NCBI GenBank assembly: GCA_022560025.1
Contig: JAFISE010000037.1
Location: 1-64,000 of the forward strand
Direction: 5' to 3'
Source of the DNA: Stagonosporopsis chrysanthemi
Taxonomy: Eukaryota; Ascomycota; Dothideomycetes; Pleosporales; Didymellaceae
Length of the DNA stretch: 64,000 nucleotides
Both the position numbers and the translations under genes were made by a program. Below, piece after piece: positions 42,964 to 53,765 of the stretch. Position 1 is the first letter of the stretch. Every line of letters starts with the position of its first letter. The notes beneath the pieces are model-generated. The model was not told where the DNA came from. It worked only from the letters and a program-made list of their open reading frames with translations, and made no database searches.

Positions 42964-43633
42964 CTATAGCGCAAGCATCAGCCCCAGAAGCCCAGCAGCC
43001 ATCACCACTATGCTGCTACCCATAGCGTTCTGCACAGCGGCGTTTTTATCAGCACCTTCGCCGGCATTATCGCCAGAAATCTCCTCCCACGGCGTTCCGT
43101 CCGAGATGGCTGGAGCACCGGGCCGAGTGCTGTTGGGCGTCACACAAACAAGCTCGACCGCATTGTTCTGGTTGCCCTCTATTTGCGAAGTTACCACCGC
43201 GAACGGTATGACCTGACTGACAAATTGATCATATGTCGAAGCTGCTATGATGTTCGAGTACCCGGAGCGAAAGCCTGTGTCTTCGCGGAGAGAAAACGAA
43301 CTACCTTTGGCCGGTGTGTGGTAGCCGTCTGGGAGCTCGATCCCTGGGAGAGAAGGGTACGAGCAATTGTCGTTCGGAACGATGAATCGTTCGCCTGTCT
43401 TGCTCGTCAAAAACCTGCATCATCTCTTCGGCCGTGATGCTGCTCTAGAACCACTTACGGCTATTCATCTGCTCATTGGGCGTCAGTGCCATCCCGCACA
43501 GTTCTATCAACCTCGACTCGATGCGAGAATTGGAGAAAAAATGGTTCTTGCAATCGTCTTCTGGTTTCCAGGCGGCGTTCGTAGACAAGTTCAATGCCGC
43601 AGCTTCAACAGTCAGAGACCCTCCTTCTCCGTG
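42964..43633 (-). CDS. GPI-anchored-type surface protein, 5' end unresolved
   Basis: The last exon (43394-42964) joins through a GTAAGT...ACAG intron (43458-43395, branch ttgac) to an upstream exon whose frame opens at 43633. The readable part starts near TNAAWKPEDDCKNHFFS and continues ESRLIELCGMALTPNEQ, then FIVPNDNCSYPSLPG. It has several cysteines and a Ser/Thr/Asn-containing region. The end (NAAVQNAMGSSIVVMAAGLLGLMLAL) is a small-residue omega site followed by a hydrophobic tail, as in GPI-anchored proteins. A TGA stands just upstream of the open frame, and I found no signal peptide in the next 150 bases. The gene therefore has an unfound first exon or has lost it. No family name can be given. 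Confidence 0.55.
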
Positions 43634-43984
43634 TCAAGCATGTGTTTCTCAGACTCAAGATTCCCTACATATACAAACCTCCTCTCCCTAGACGCCTTGT
43701 CTCACTCATCTTACACATGCTCCCCTAACGACAGAGAAATGTGTCATGGCAGTGCTTTGAGATAGAAATTCTAGACAGCCATACTCATCAAGGACCCCGA
43801 CTACAGGTACCTTATCGATCATATAGACATAGCATGTTTAGTCCTTACAGCGCTTGCACGGATAATAGTTCAATGAATGATGTTTTACTTTCTATCAACC
43901 GACAAATTGCATGAAACAGCTTTCGATCCTCATTGGAATCGCCACGTATATCTTGAAGATAAATTACTATAACGAAGCTTCGAT
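43634..43984. other. Intergenic region
   Basis: This is the presumed upstream region of the GPI-type gene and the 3' flank of the P450. It may hide a missing first exon. Confidence 0.35.
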
Positions 43985-45743
43985 TTAGTCCCTCGCTTCC
44001 TTCATCCTAACCTTCACACCATCTGCAGGACATCCAGTCAAGGTAAGTTTGGTTCTGAAGTACCCGTGTCCGCCGCTCTCGACGCTTTCCCAGCTGTTCC
44101 CAACACCAATGATCCTCTCGAATCGCTGGGCGAGTCTCACAAGAACATATCCGGCTTCTGTAAGCGCAAACTACTCAATGTCAGTATATTGGCTTCATAC
44201 AGTGGAGTGATAAGACACATACCTGCTGTCCGATACAGATTCTTGGCCCGCCGTTGAATGGAAGATATTCAAATCCGGACTTCCTACCATCCCATCGTTC
44301 CGGACGGAACTCATCGGCGTCTTCACCCCACAGGTCCTTACGTCGCTGGATCACATACACGCTGTAGTCGACCTGTACGCCCTTACGCACGTACACAGGT
44401 TTGTCACCGTTGGGACCGCCGCCAGTGGGAATGGTGGTGTCCTTGAGAGCTCTGCGGCCGTCAATAGGCACGACTGGGTGGAGACGAAGCGTCTCGTTTA
44501 GAACCCATTGGAGGTAGTTGCACGACTTGAGCGTTGAGAAAGTGATGTTGCAGGGGTTGTTATAGGTGCCAAATTCCTCCAGCACAATCTCGCGCAGCTT
44601 CCGGTAGACCTCGGGGTTTTGGATGAAAGCTGTGTAGACAAATGACAGAAGTGACGCAGTAGTGTCGCGACCGGCAAGCAGAATGGAGATCATATGCGAT
44701 CGCAGCTCGACAGGATCGCGTGTTGATTCTGCAAGCGCATCAAGGAAAACGTACTTTTGCTTCCTGCTGAAGGTCTGCTTTTCAAGAGTCTTCTCTTGTA
44801 AAAGAGCTTTCTGAACATAGTGGTCAATGAACTGCCAGCAGGTATCACGGTGCCGTCTGAATGTCTTGTCTAGGGCAAACCACCATAGTTCACCCATGCG
44901 TGCAGCCATGGCGACTCCGACTTGAGCCTGATCGAACGAGGTCGCAAAGTCCTTCTCATTGACAGCGTTTGTAGGACGACTTGATACGTAGTCTGGCAGG
45001 TTCGCAAGCTGCGAGTCTACACTCTCGCCAAACAGAAACTCGGTAGCGGAATCGATCGTCAACCTGAAGAAGAGTGGCTGTATGTCAGTTACATCAGTCC
45101 AACCATCCTCGTTGACTGGCAGAACCCGCATAAGATTTTTAATGTGCTCTTCTTCGAGGTCAAGGTCACTGACTTGCTCACGAGCGAACTGAGGTCGTAG
45201 GAGATTGCGTGCATGCTGCCATTCAGCGCCGTCTGTGGAAAACTGTAAAGTCAATCAGTGCTGCTCCGAGAACGTACTGACATAGTACTCGCAGGAGAAA
45301 CTCACGATTCCTTGTCCGAGTAGGGCAGAAAAGTTACCGTTTCTCCTCACTCCCATGCCAAAATCCTTGAACTGCGTTGCCAGAACAGCTTGGACATTCT
45401 TTGGGTCGACGGTGAAAATAGACGGCGCGCCGAGCACCGTGTTCGCAAAGGTCGTGACAAGCTTCCCTTCCTCGGCACAAGCACTGTCGACGCGACTTAT
45501 GAGATAATCAGGAATTGCCGCTCTCTTGTCTGCGGCGATCATCCGTGACACATTTCGGACACCCTGAACGTCGAAGTGCTTGTGTTTGTACGCAGGTTCA
45601 CAGCCAAGTCGTTTGGCTTCTTTGCGATAATGAGTTTCTGTTAAGACGTAGGCCACGATTTTGTACAGAATGAATGAGCCACCAGCCCAAAGGGCGAGGA
45701 GTATGGAGTTGTGCATGACGTAGGTCGACTCCACGTGCGCCAT
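43985..45743 (-). CDS. Cytochrome P450, CYP52-like
   Basis: There are three exons: 45743-45306, 45242-44223 and 44170-43985. The product is about 547 aa. An N-terminal membrane anchor (SILLALWAGGSFILYKIVAYVL) is followed by FDVQGVRNVSRMI. The P450 marks are the I-helix ISILLAGRDTTASLLSF, the K-helix ETLRLHP (ExxR) and the haem loop FNGGPRICIGQQFALTEA, with the thiolate Cys near residue 482. The loop and the following FALTEAGYVLVRL match CYP52-type enzymes. These hydroxylate n-alkanes and fatty acids at the terminal carbon in the endoplasmic reticulum with a reductase partner. The exact chain length or substrate is not readable. The splice junctions restore the haem region. A TATA-like element sits 125 bp upstream. 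Confidence 0.92.
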
Positions 45744-45867
45744 CAGTATGCCTCGGTGGAGTCACGGAGTCCAGCAATCTAATATCGACCAGAGAGAGGT
45801 TTTTGAAGGGATATACAGGCCTGCCTGCCAAACACGGAGTCAGCTTACTGCGTATGCCGTTTCGTGC

Positions 45868-45873
45868 TTATAT
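45868..45873 (-). promoter_or_regulatory. TATA-like element upstream of the P450 gene
   Basis: TATAAG on the minus strand lies about 125 bp before the ATG at 45743. Confidence 0.4.
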
Positions 45874-47100
45874 CGGACGCTGTGTCTACCCCATGTCGCC
45901 GTCTCCTAGCGGTTCGCGAATACGGTCGGAGCCTCATTCCGCCGCTGTAGTGGATCTAGCATTCCTTTGCTAGCTCCAGCTTTGTTCGTGTTATCTAGCG
46001 CTGTTATATGAGAGCATGCTATGCCCTTGCCGTGATTGGGTCTTACATAGAGATAGACTTCGCGTGCCCGTTTAGGGTGGGGTCTCAGCCACCCGTTCGG
46101 ACAGCTTGTCTTTCCGAACCCTGATCACGGGGCTCATACGAGAACGTCAAGCGGTTGAATATCAGGCCGTCCATGGTAGTGAAATGCATTCGGCTTGCAA
46201 TTCGGGTTGGTCCGACCCTTCGGAAGCCTCCCTCGGATGGCGTGCACTCTCCGCCATTGATGCATACGGAAATTTGAGCGTGGATCACAAGAGAGCCCAA
46301 CTGCTCAAAGTGTATTTCTAACCGCCTCCCACGAGTCATAACTCTCATGCGTCCCGCGAGTTTTGCCATTCTAAGAGAAGTAAGCACGGAGCCGTGCTCA
46401 CATACCGCACCCAAGAGCTTCCGAGCAGCCTTTTGGCACGATGCGGATGAGTTAACCAAGGCCACAAGCGAGCAATCGTTACTGGCTTCACAGCAGAATT
46501 GAGCATCTGTATCACTTTTCAAGCTCTCAAATCGCAGATACGGGTCCGTCAACTGGCTCTGATGCCGCCCGTTTTATTGTTTATGCAGTCATTGTCAAAT
46601 TCTTCAAAATCCTCCAAAATCCTTCAAAATCCTTCCAAATCCCTCAAAACTGCCAAGTGGCCCCTGGAAGCTCCTAGGTGTGGTACTGTGATGCAGTGTC
46701 AAGATATTTGAGGCGTTGAGTGGGTGTCTTTGAGCAATACACGAGCGTGCTGTAATTTTGTATCACATGGGAAGAGTCGTCGTTGATGTTGAGTTTGTGT
46801 GCAGCCTTTCAGCAGATTTCAGGCCTTGGCGAACGCCACATTCTTCAGGAACCTCCTCCCAGGACCAAAAGTTGTCGACGCCTTCATGATTTCCCAGTCT
46901 CAAGGAAAGAAGATGATCTTCAGCCGAAGCCGGAGCATTGACTAACATTCGCGTGCAGACCGACCATAAATCTAGACTAACTCGATATCGAGGCTTACAA
47001 CCGTCAGAGGTTCAGCCGGGTACGCAGGGATGCTAGCTGGGAAACGCACATACTTGCAAGCTCGCAGGTCCTGCAGGATAACAAATATCGAAAAAGGGCA
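45874..47100. other. Gene-poor stretch
   Basis: No gene is recognised. A minus-strand open frame (46552-46085) has no family motif and starts in ordinary sequence. The stretch includes a 10-nt tandem repeat, listed separately. Confidence 0.45.
46596..46649 (+). repeat. 10-nt tandem repeat (tccttcaaaa type)
   Basis: About five to six imperfect copies of a 10-base unit (ttcaaaatcc, tccaaaatcc, ttcaaaatcc, and so on) lie in tandem. It is a short minisatellite in the gene-poor region. Confidence 0.8.
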
Positions 47101-47109
47101 GCCAGAGAT

Positions 47110-47560
47110 TCAAACAGAGGTGGAAACCTCGTAACGAGTCCGGCACGTACAAATCGTCGAGATCAGACTGCTGCCTCGAGTGCCCCAAAGGCGGGGCGCT
47201 TGAATACTATCTTGTCATTAGCCCCATCGGCGAACATGATCTCAAGGTGCTTGTGCAAGCTTTCCACACCTGACTATGCCAGAGCATGAGAAGTAAAAAG
47301 AAAGAATTGGTGTTTGGTTCACTTGTCCGGCTTGAGCTCTTGCCTACATGCACCTAAAAAACATTCATTACGAAGACATGAAGCCAGAAAACATCATCCT
47401 CCGCAGAGACACTGTCTTTTGAACCGATCTTAGCTCCTCGAGAATGCTCAAACCCGGCTTCGAGACCGCAACGACCAGTACAATTGTGACAACTCGCATG
47501 TTCGCCGCACCGGATATGCTCGATCCATTCGATGATGAATTTTATATTTAAGCCCGAAGC
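47110..47560 (+). pseudogene. Protein kinase relic
   Basis: Pieces of a protein kinase catalytic domain are readable in order, but in different frames and with stops. First is RHVQIVEIR (beta-4, from 47141), then YYLVISPIGEHDL (hinge, 47205 on, a different frame). Then come ALAYMHLKNIHYEDMKPENI (catalytic loop, HRDxKPxN type with the HRD changed to HYED, from about 47336, a third frame), TDLSSSRMLKPG (after a TGA where the DFG Phe region would be) and TTRMFAAPDMLDPFDDE (activation segment end). A TGA in the segment before the catalytic loop, a second TGA before TDLSSS and a TAA after FDDEFYI end each piece. The domain is clearly dead. It resembles the fungal kinases with a YMHxxxIxHxDIKPxN loop. 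Confidence 0.7.
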
Positions 47561-48555
47561 GCGGAAAGGAAAGTGAGAGATGAAAGGGGGAACTAAATGT
47601 ACAAGGTGGTTCATGGCACGCAATCCGACTTCTTCTCTCTAGATTAGTCTTCGCTGAGACGGCTACAGTCTTGAACAGAGGCCTGGATGAGATACGTGAA
47701 TTTATTCTTATGGACATGAGCGAGAAGCAAAGGCTCTACCACGAGGTCCTCGACAAGCTCTAGGCGCGGTTCAAAAAAGGGCTCGGCTCAATCCAGAGCC
47801 TGAAGCTATGTCAGATTTGTTTACACGCAATGCTAAGAGAGAAGAGGACGGCTCGACTAAGATCTTGGAATGTAGTGCATACATTGCAGAGAGACAGTGT
47901 GTGCCCTTTCGGGAATCTTGTGGACCACACATGTCACGTTATGCTGCCAGCAGCATCTAGACTCGCGGTATCAAGGAGCGCAGAAGTGGAAAAGGGCAGA
48001 AGAGGTGTTACACGGGACATAAAAGCCCAACAGAAACAGCAAGGTTGGTTATGTTCCAAGCATATCAGCAACATCCCCGGAGAGCAGAGCACTCGAAAGC
48101 CTGGCGGTGACGCACAGGAAACAAGGGGCTTTCCACCAAGTTTGACCAGCAACAAGACCCAGGAGCGGAGCAACGCAATGACTCTAAGCCCTCAAGAGTG
48201 AGTACAGAAGCGCGATAGGAAAATTTTAATGTCGCGAGATCAGATGTGAGGATGCAAGACAGATAACCCTTGGGAGTACGTTAGATAGATATATGCAAAC
48301 ACTTGTAGCTATAGCACACAGTATTAATTTCTGTCGTATCCTTCGAACTAGGAAGACGTGGTTTAGTAGATAAGCCAAGAGGGTATATCCTATCGCAGGG
48401 GAGGGTTACCAATAAAGAGTAGAGGCCTCGAGATGGGTGCACCAATAGTACAAGAACCAGATTTGCTAATTGTTAAATTGATCCTCTATCAACATCTAAG
48501 TAGGCTCCGGCAATTTTACCATCGGTCATAAGATCGTTATTCGTGCGCTCATCGT
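47561..48555. other. Gene-poor region between the kinase relic and the alpha-galactosidase
   Basis: Apart from possible further decayed sequence at 47660-47780, I see no gene. The right end is the 3' flank of the minus-strand galactosidase gene. Confidence 0.4.
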
Positions 48556-50147
48556 CTAGAGTTCATCCCTCTTCCTCATGCTGGCTTCCTGAGACTTCAG
48601 CCTGTACACACCAACAGAGTGCCTGTCGATTTCGGCCTTGAAACGGCCGCCAGGGGCAAGGGTACCGACCTGCTGGCCCCAGAGCGCCGGGTGCATGGCT
48701 TCAATACCATCAGCGTAGGAAGTGGCGGTCGCGTTGAACCTGGTGGTGCTGTTGCCGCTGATCTGAACAGTGGTACCGTTCATGCCGGCTAGAACAGCGC
48801 CCGCCTCGGCTTCAGACATGCGGTTTGCCCACAGGTCGTAGACGTCCCAGGTCTGACTGATCTCAGGGGGGGCGCGGTAAGCGCCTGCGGTGCGCTCGTC
48901 GAAGAAGACCTCGTCGATGGTGGCATTCATTGTGCGGGTGGTGTTGCCCGCGTTAAGGAGAGCGACAATGCGGTCGCCGTTCGCCATAGTGCGGGTCCAG
49001 AGAGAGATTTCACCCTCACCAGTCTCATCAGCATCGACCAAGTAGCGCCACACGCGCTTTGCGGCGCCAGCTGAAGCGTCCTGGTTGATGGCGATGATAG
49101 CAGGGTTGGAGTAGATGGCGAGGTTGGCAGGCGAGAGGGTGCCAACGTTGGTTCCAATGAGCATAGGGGAACTGTTGATAGCCCACATGCTGAAGTGAAC
49201 CACGTATTCAGAGTCGCTCTGGCCGCCGTTGCCAACCTCGAGCATGTCCATGTCGTTGAAGTAGCCGGACATGGTCCGCGAGGTGATGGCAGGCATCTTG
49301 TTCAGAATGTTCATAACAGAGCAGTGGAACCCGGGCCATGCGCAGCCAATCGCCTCGGTGCAAGGACAACGGTCATCCGGGCGGTTGAAAGAGTCGTAGA
49401 TGTCACCAGACATACGGCCGGAGTTTGCGATTCTGTAAGCCCAGTCGAAGGGGTCGTCGTTACCCCAGTTGCACATTGCGTATATCATCTCGCGGCCGGT
49501 AGCATTCAAAGCTTCGGACATGGCGTTGTAGCGGTCGAAAGACAGCTTGGGGGTGCCGGACTGGCCCTGGTTGAAGCAGTTGTCGTACTTGAGGTAGTCG
49601 ACGCCCCACGAAGCCCAGAGATCGGCATCCTTCTGCTCGTAGCCCAAGGATCCAGGGTAGCGCCCACAGGTCAAGACACCAGCAGAAGAGTACATGCCGA
49701 ACTTGAAGCCCAGTTCGTGGATTTGGTCAGCGACAGCCTTCATTCCACTGGGGAATTTGTAGGCTAGTTGACGGTTAGTAGATTGAACTGGTATGCTTGA
49801 TGAGATAACTCACTGTCTTCGACAAGGTATCCACTCTCGTTCCTACCAGTTGCCCAGCAGTCATCGAGAACGATGTAGTTATACCCAAGATCACGAAGAC
49901 CGTAGTCGACCATGTCTTGGGCGGTGGTGAGCAACAAGCTCTCGTTGACATCGCAGTGGAAGGCATTCCAGTTATTCCATCCCATCTGAGGGACCAAGTT
50001 GAGGCCGTTATATGAAGAAGCTCCCGCAATGACAACGTCTGGCGCATCGCCTCCAACTTGTCTGCGTTCAAACATCTGAGCTTGAGGAGATGCGATTGCC
50101 TGCCCGAATAGCAGGGCCGCCGCGGACACCAACTTGAATGTCGCCAT
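48556..50147 (-). CDS. Alpha-galactosidase, GH27 family, secretory with RDEL C-terminus
   Basis: There are two exons, 50147-49814 and 49763-48556, with a GTGAGT...CTAG intron. The product is 513 aa. A signal peptide (KLVSAAALLFGQAIAS) leads the protein. The GH27 start PQMGWNNWNAFHCDVNE and IVLDDCWAT, then KFPSGMKAVADQIHELGFKF, are characteristic. The nucleophile Asp is in YLKYDNC (about residue 172), and the acid/base Asp is in SGRMSGDIYDSF (about residue 232). GYFNDMDMLEVGNGG and FSMWAINSSPMLIGTNV complete the barrel. A C-terminal beta domain with NNNTT-type N-glycosylation sites follows. The enzyme removes terminal alpha-galactose from galactomannans or raffinose-type sugars. The last residues (MRKRDEL) look like an endoplasmic-reticulum retrieval signal. 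That would be unusual for a secreted enzyme of this family. Confidence 0.93.
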
Positions 50148-50232
50148 CGTGATTGTGGATTGAAGAGTGGACTGTAAAGCTTTGAAAAGCTCAGAATGTT
50201 GTGCTGATCATTTCACAGCGCACACCAAACCT

Positions 50233-50238
50233 CTTATA
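50233..50238 (-). promoter_or_regulatory. TATA-like element of the galactosidase gene
   Basis: On the minus strand this reads TATAAG in the context GGTATAAGAGG, about 86 bp before the ATG at 50147. Confidence 0.45.
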
Positions 50239-52649
50239 CCCTGGAGTCAAGATGCTCCCCGGCGCCGAAGTCGTCTACTAAACCTGCAAACCTCTCGCGC
50301 AGCTCTGTCGCCGCCGTAACTCCGCCAGCCTCCGCATCTTGCAATCGCCATCACAAATTACCAAAAACAGAAGAGTGTCCGCAATACCGTCATTGTTTCT
50401 AAAGGCCCGAGAAACTCTGCGAGCACTTGCGGGGATATGAGCGGGGGCGGAGCCGGGGCAGAGCGATGGTGATTGGCTCATCTGTTTGGAAACGGGTGCG
50501 GCGTGAAAGCCAACCCCACAACGTTCGCTGTTGGGCGAGCCAAGGCGCCACGCCGAGTCCGCAGGATGGAGATGCGATGAAGAGCCTCAACTTCTGGAGC
50601 AAAAGAAGCAAACCAGTAGGAAGCTAGACTGCATGCGGATGAACACCCGCGCTCCGACAGCCTCGTTGGCCATCTGCCCAGCGTAGTCAACTCTCAACAC
50701 CACACCGATGGCGCTTGGCCTTGATGCTGAGGTATGGAGATGCAATACTGCTGCTGTGGAGCGCCATGGGCTCCGAGTGGTGATGTTAGTGCTGCATAGC
50801 CCACAACGGCACAAATGTTGCCAAGTTGCGATGAACTTTGGCAAGACATGAGTTTTCTGGCTTGACAGCACGAACGAGCGAGAGCGATGGAAAACTTGCG
50901 TACTTCATGATTGAATGTGTTCATGGGACCGCAGAACTGCATGCCTCTGACTGCTACAATCTCCTGTACATGCACCTGCATACTGCACTGAGCAGCTCTG
51001 GAGCTGTCTAGACACATAGCCAACACACTCCACCCGCCAGCAGCATACTCGAGCACCAAGCGGTCCCAATACCCCATCAGGAAGCCCCTCCTCCATCGCT
51101 CCCTCTCTTAGTCATCATATGCTCGCTCCGACGAGCCGAACACATTCCTATGCACCCTGCTGACAGACGCAGCGTGAGATCGACACGCCAACGCGCGCTG
51201 AATGGTGCACAGTCGGATTTGCATCAGAGCCTCAACGCGAGCGGCTATCTAGCCTGAGAGAGACGTGTAGCCGCCTATTATATGCACCCCGCGTGCGCTA
51301 GATGGGGTGTGCTGGGTAGGGCATGTAGGAGCGATGAGGAGCGGGGAGAGTTGCAGATGAGAGGGAGATGAGGAAGGAGGGGCCGATCGCTCAGGTATCC
51401 AGGCACAGAGTGTGAATATAGTGTGGCGTATTTGGGTATCGTTTTGGGTGTGGCGTGTGGTGGCCACACATCTGTATCCATCTGTGTATTGCCTAGGTTT
51501 TGTCTACTCCAAACAGTGCCTTCATACCGCAGCGGTCCTCTTTCCCCCACAGCCCGTGCAAAGTCCGTCTTTCTCGCCCTTCAAACACCACAATTTCGCT
51601 CTTTCCGTTGTCGCGTCGCCCTTGTATACTCGGACTGGTTTGGATTTGCCATGTTCTGCCATCCTGTTAGCAGCTTTTCCACCCTCCTGAACGACTATGT
51701 ACCTTGCTCGTGCACCCTCTCCGGCTCCGGCGTGTGCCATCGTTCAACTTCGTTGTAGCACACCGCCCAATCGTTCTCCTGCGCTTCTGAAAGCACGGTC
51801 TCGGGGATCACCATGTTTGTGGCGCCGGTGGAATAGTATTCTAGCGCGTGGTGCTGGGCGCGACAGTGGCCTGTTGGGTGTTGAGGTGGTGTTGAGTTCA
51901 TCATGTGGTTTGAGACTGCAATCGCGTTTGGAAGTTTGTTTGCAGGTGGTGTGTCGTAGTGAAGTCGAGGTGTGATGTGGATGTAAGCTTATATCTTTGT
52001 GTGTGAAGTGAGGGCACAGAGAAGCAAGTGCTTTTATATGAGTGAGGCTCAGCTGCAGTGCGGCTCAATTGCAGAATCCGTCTTTTTGGTATCAGAAGAC
52101 GAAGACGTGGCGAGAGTCGAGGTATTGTCTGCTCGCATGGCGGTGGTGAGAGCGTGGGGGTGGCCCGTGAGAGATCACCTCATGTTAATTCATGCCACTC
52201 ACGACCTCTGCAGCGGCGGCGAGGAGGCCAAATATGCTTATGACACGCCAAGATTGTTGTGTAACGTAATGCTGTTCCTATTGAGATGCTTCGTCATCTT
52301 GTTGCTACGTTTATGGCATTTTGGTTGTATTGTTGCTGCCGCTCGCTGCTTCGGGGCTTCCTACACTGTTGCACAGCATGGTTGCTTCCGTTTTGTTAAT
52401 ATAACCGGCTGCGCGACGCGTCTGCCTAGCCTTGCGCGCGCAATATGCCTTCCAGCACTCACTTGGGAAGATGCGACTGCTCTCCAGAGCCTGAGTGAAA
52501 GGCGAGAAGGGCAAGATGAGAGCGCTCTCTCAGTTGGTAGCTTGCCTGCGCAAGCCTGCTTTGAACAAGCACCTCCCAGCTGAGCTCCCAGCCCACCACG
52601 ATCTCAAACACAGTCACCAAAGTGCTAGCGACGCACAGCAGCTCTGGCG
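50239..52649. other. 2.4 kb region without a recognised gene
   Basis: Several open frames of 60-190 codons occur, but none has a family motif or a start context that I trust. The largest, 51999-52583 (plus), contains a hydrophobic stretch (MLFLLRCFVILLLRLWHFG) and no conserved pattern. A TATA-like element (minus) lies near 51285. The right end is the promoter of the kinase gene. Confidence 0.45.
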
Positions 52650-53765
52650 ATGCAGCAGAAACGTACCGACTCCGTGAACACTGGGAGCCGTGATGCGCCC
52701 AAAGCGAAGCGACAAAGGCGCACACCAGGACCATTCGCCTTCTATCCAAAAGACTGGACAACAGCGCGCACCTTCGACAGCAAAGTCTCCTTGCTGAAAG
52801 CGAGCTTCCCAGACCGGGGTGGTCCGCAGCTCATTGTCAAGAAAATCCTCAAGGTCGAACCAAACTCCGCCAACGACCCGCGTCCTTTCGAGATTCGGGC
52901 TCTTGCCATGCTGCCCAGATGTAGTAGGATCGTACACGCTCTCACGTGCGTGGCCTCCGAGGAACCTGACGTTGGCATTGCGCTGTTCGAGTATTATCCT
53001 TTAGGTGATTTGGCTGTGTGGAAGGATCGAGAGTTCGACCGCAAGAACATGAAGCCCGTGCCCGAGAGCTACATCTGGCGATTCTTCGTTCAAATGACAC
53101 AGGCTCTGGCGTTCTTGCAAGGGAAGATCGGGCTGGAAACCGGTAACCGGGGGATCATGTTGCATCGAGACATCAAGCCAAAGAACGTCCTCGTTGCCAA
53201 CATTGGGACCACATACCCTTCCTTCAAGCTGCATGACTTTGGCTGTGCCACCATTTGGCGAAAAGACAAGCAGCGCCAGGGGTCGCTGTGCGGAACGTAC
53301 GAGTGGCAGCCCCCAGAGAATCCCCAGATCAACACAACAGCAGCAGAATGTTGGGCGCTCGGGGCTTGTGTCCATTTCCTCGCAACCGGACAGAAACCGA
53401 TTGCAAACACCCAGACAAACAGAGAGGCCATTTTAGAAGAAGCAATACGTAACTCGGCAGAGGTGTCGGAAAAAGATTACTACTCTTCTTCAGGTCGATA
53501 CTTTGCAGCCAGGGTTCCAAGACAGGTAATCCCGATCAATCTCGACGCGGAGGCACAGTTCCACCATGGTCTTGCGGACGACCAAACCCCAAACCCACAG
53601 TATAGCGACGAGCTGAATGACTGGATGGCGCAGTGTCTGCGGTGGGCACCTGCAGATCGTCCCGCAGTCGAAGAGCTGATGTCTCGCATGGCGACCACGG
53701 CACAAGCCATGCTGAAGCAGATGGGAGGCACGGCGGCGTTGGCAGACATGGAGGTGACTTTCTAG
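52650..53765 (+). CDS. Serine/threonine protein kinase, family not assigned
   Basis: A single exon encodes 371 aa. After a basic N-terminus (KAKRQRRTPGPFAFYP) comes the kinase core. The Lys is in LIVKKILKV (residues 64-65), the alpha-C Glu in RPFEIRALAM (residue 81), and the catalytic loop is MLHRDIKPKNVLV (Asp174). The magnesium loop is LHDFGCAT (Asp196), the activation segment ends in GTYEWQPPEN, and ALGACVHFLATGQKP follows. The glycine loop is not obvious. A 60-residue insertion rich in Asn, Ser and Tyr sits before the last lobe (RWAPADRPAVEELMSRM). Similar kinases are frequent in Dothideomycetes and mostly lack a known role. The gene runs head-on to MTQ2, and the two stops overlap. Confidence 0.9.
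   Translation: MQQKRTDSVNTGSRDAPKAKRQRRTPGPFAFYPKDWTTARTFDSKVSLLKASFPDRGGPQLIVKKILKVEPNSANDPRPFEIRALAMLPRCSRIVHALTCVASEEPDVGIALFEYYPLGDLAVWKDREFDRKNMKPVPESYIWRFFVQMTQALAFLQGKIGLETGNRGIMLHRDIKPKNVLVANIGTTYPSFKLHDFGCATIWRKDKQRQGSLCGTYEWQPPENPQINTTAAECWALGACVHFLATGQKPIANTQTNREAILEEAIRNSAEVSEKDYYSSSGRYFAARVPRQVIPINLDAEAQFHHGLADDQTPNPQYSDELNDWMAQCLRWAPADRPAVEELMSRMATTAQAMLKQMGGTAALADMEVTF

Noticed and set aside
43985..45743. P450, permease and GPI-type protein as a biosynthetic gene cluster
   Set aside because: No core enzyme (polyketide synthase, NRPS, terpene cyclase) lies within the window, and a CYP52-like P450 is usually a primary-metabolism enzyme.
46085..46552. 155-codon minus-strand frame
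   Set aside because: No motif and no start context; it lies in gene-poor sequence. It may be part of an old element, but nothing supports it.
51999..52583. 194-codon plus-strand frame with a hydrophobic stretch
   Set aside because: The hydrophobic patch is short, no family pattern is visible, and the region overlaps the promoter of the kinase gene.
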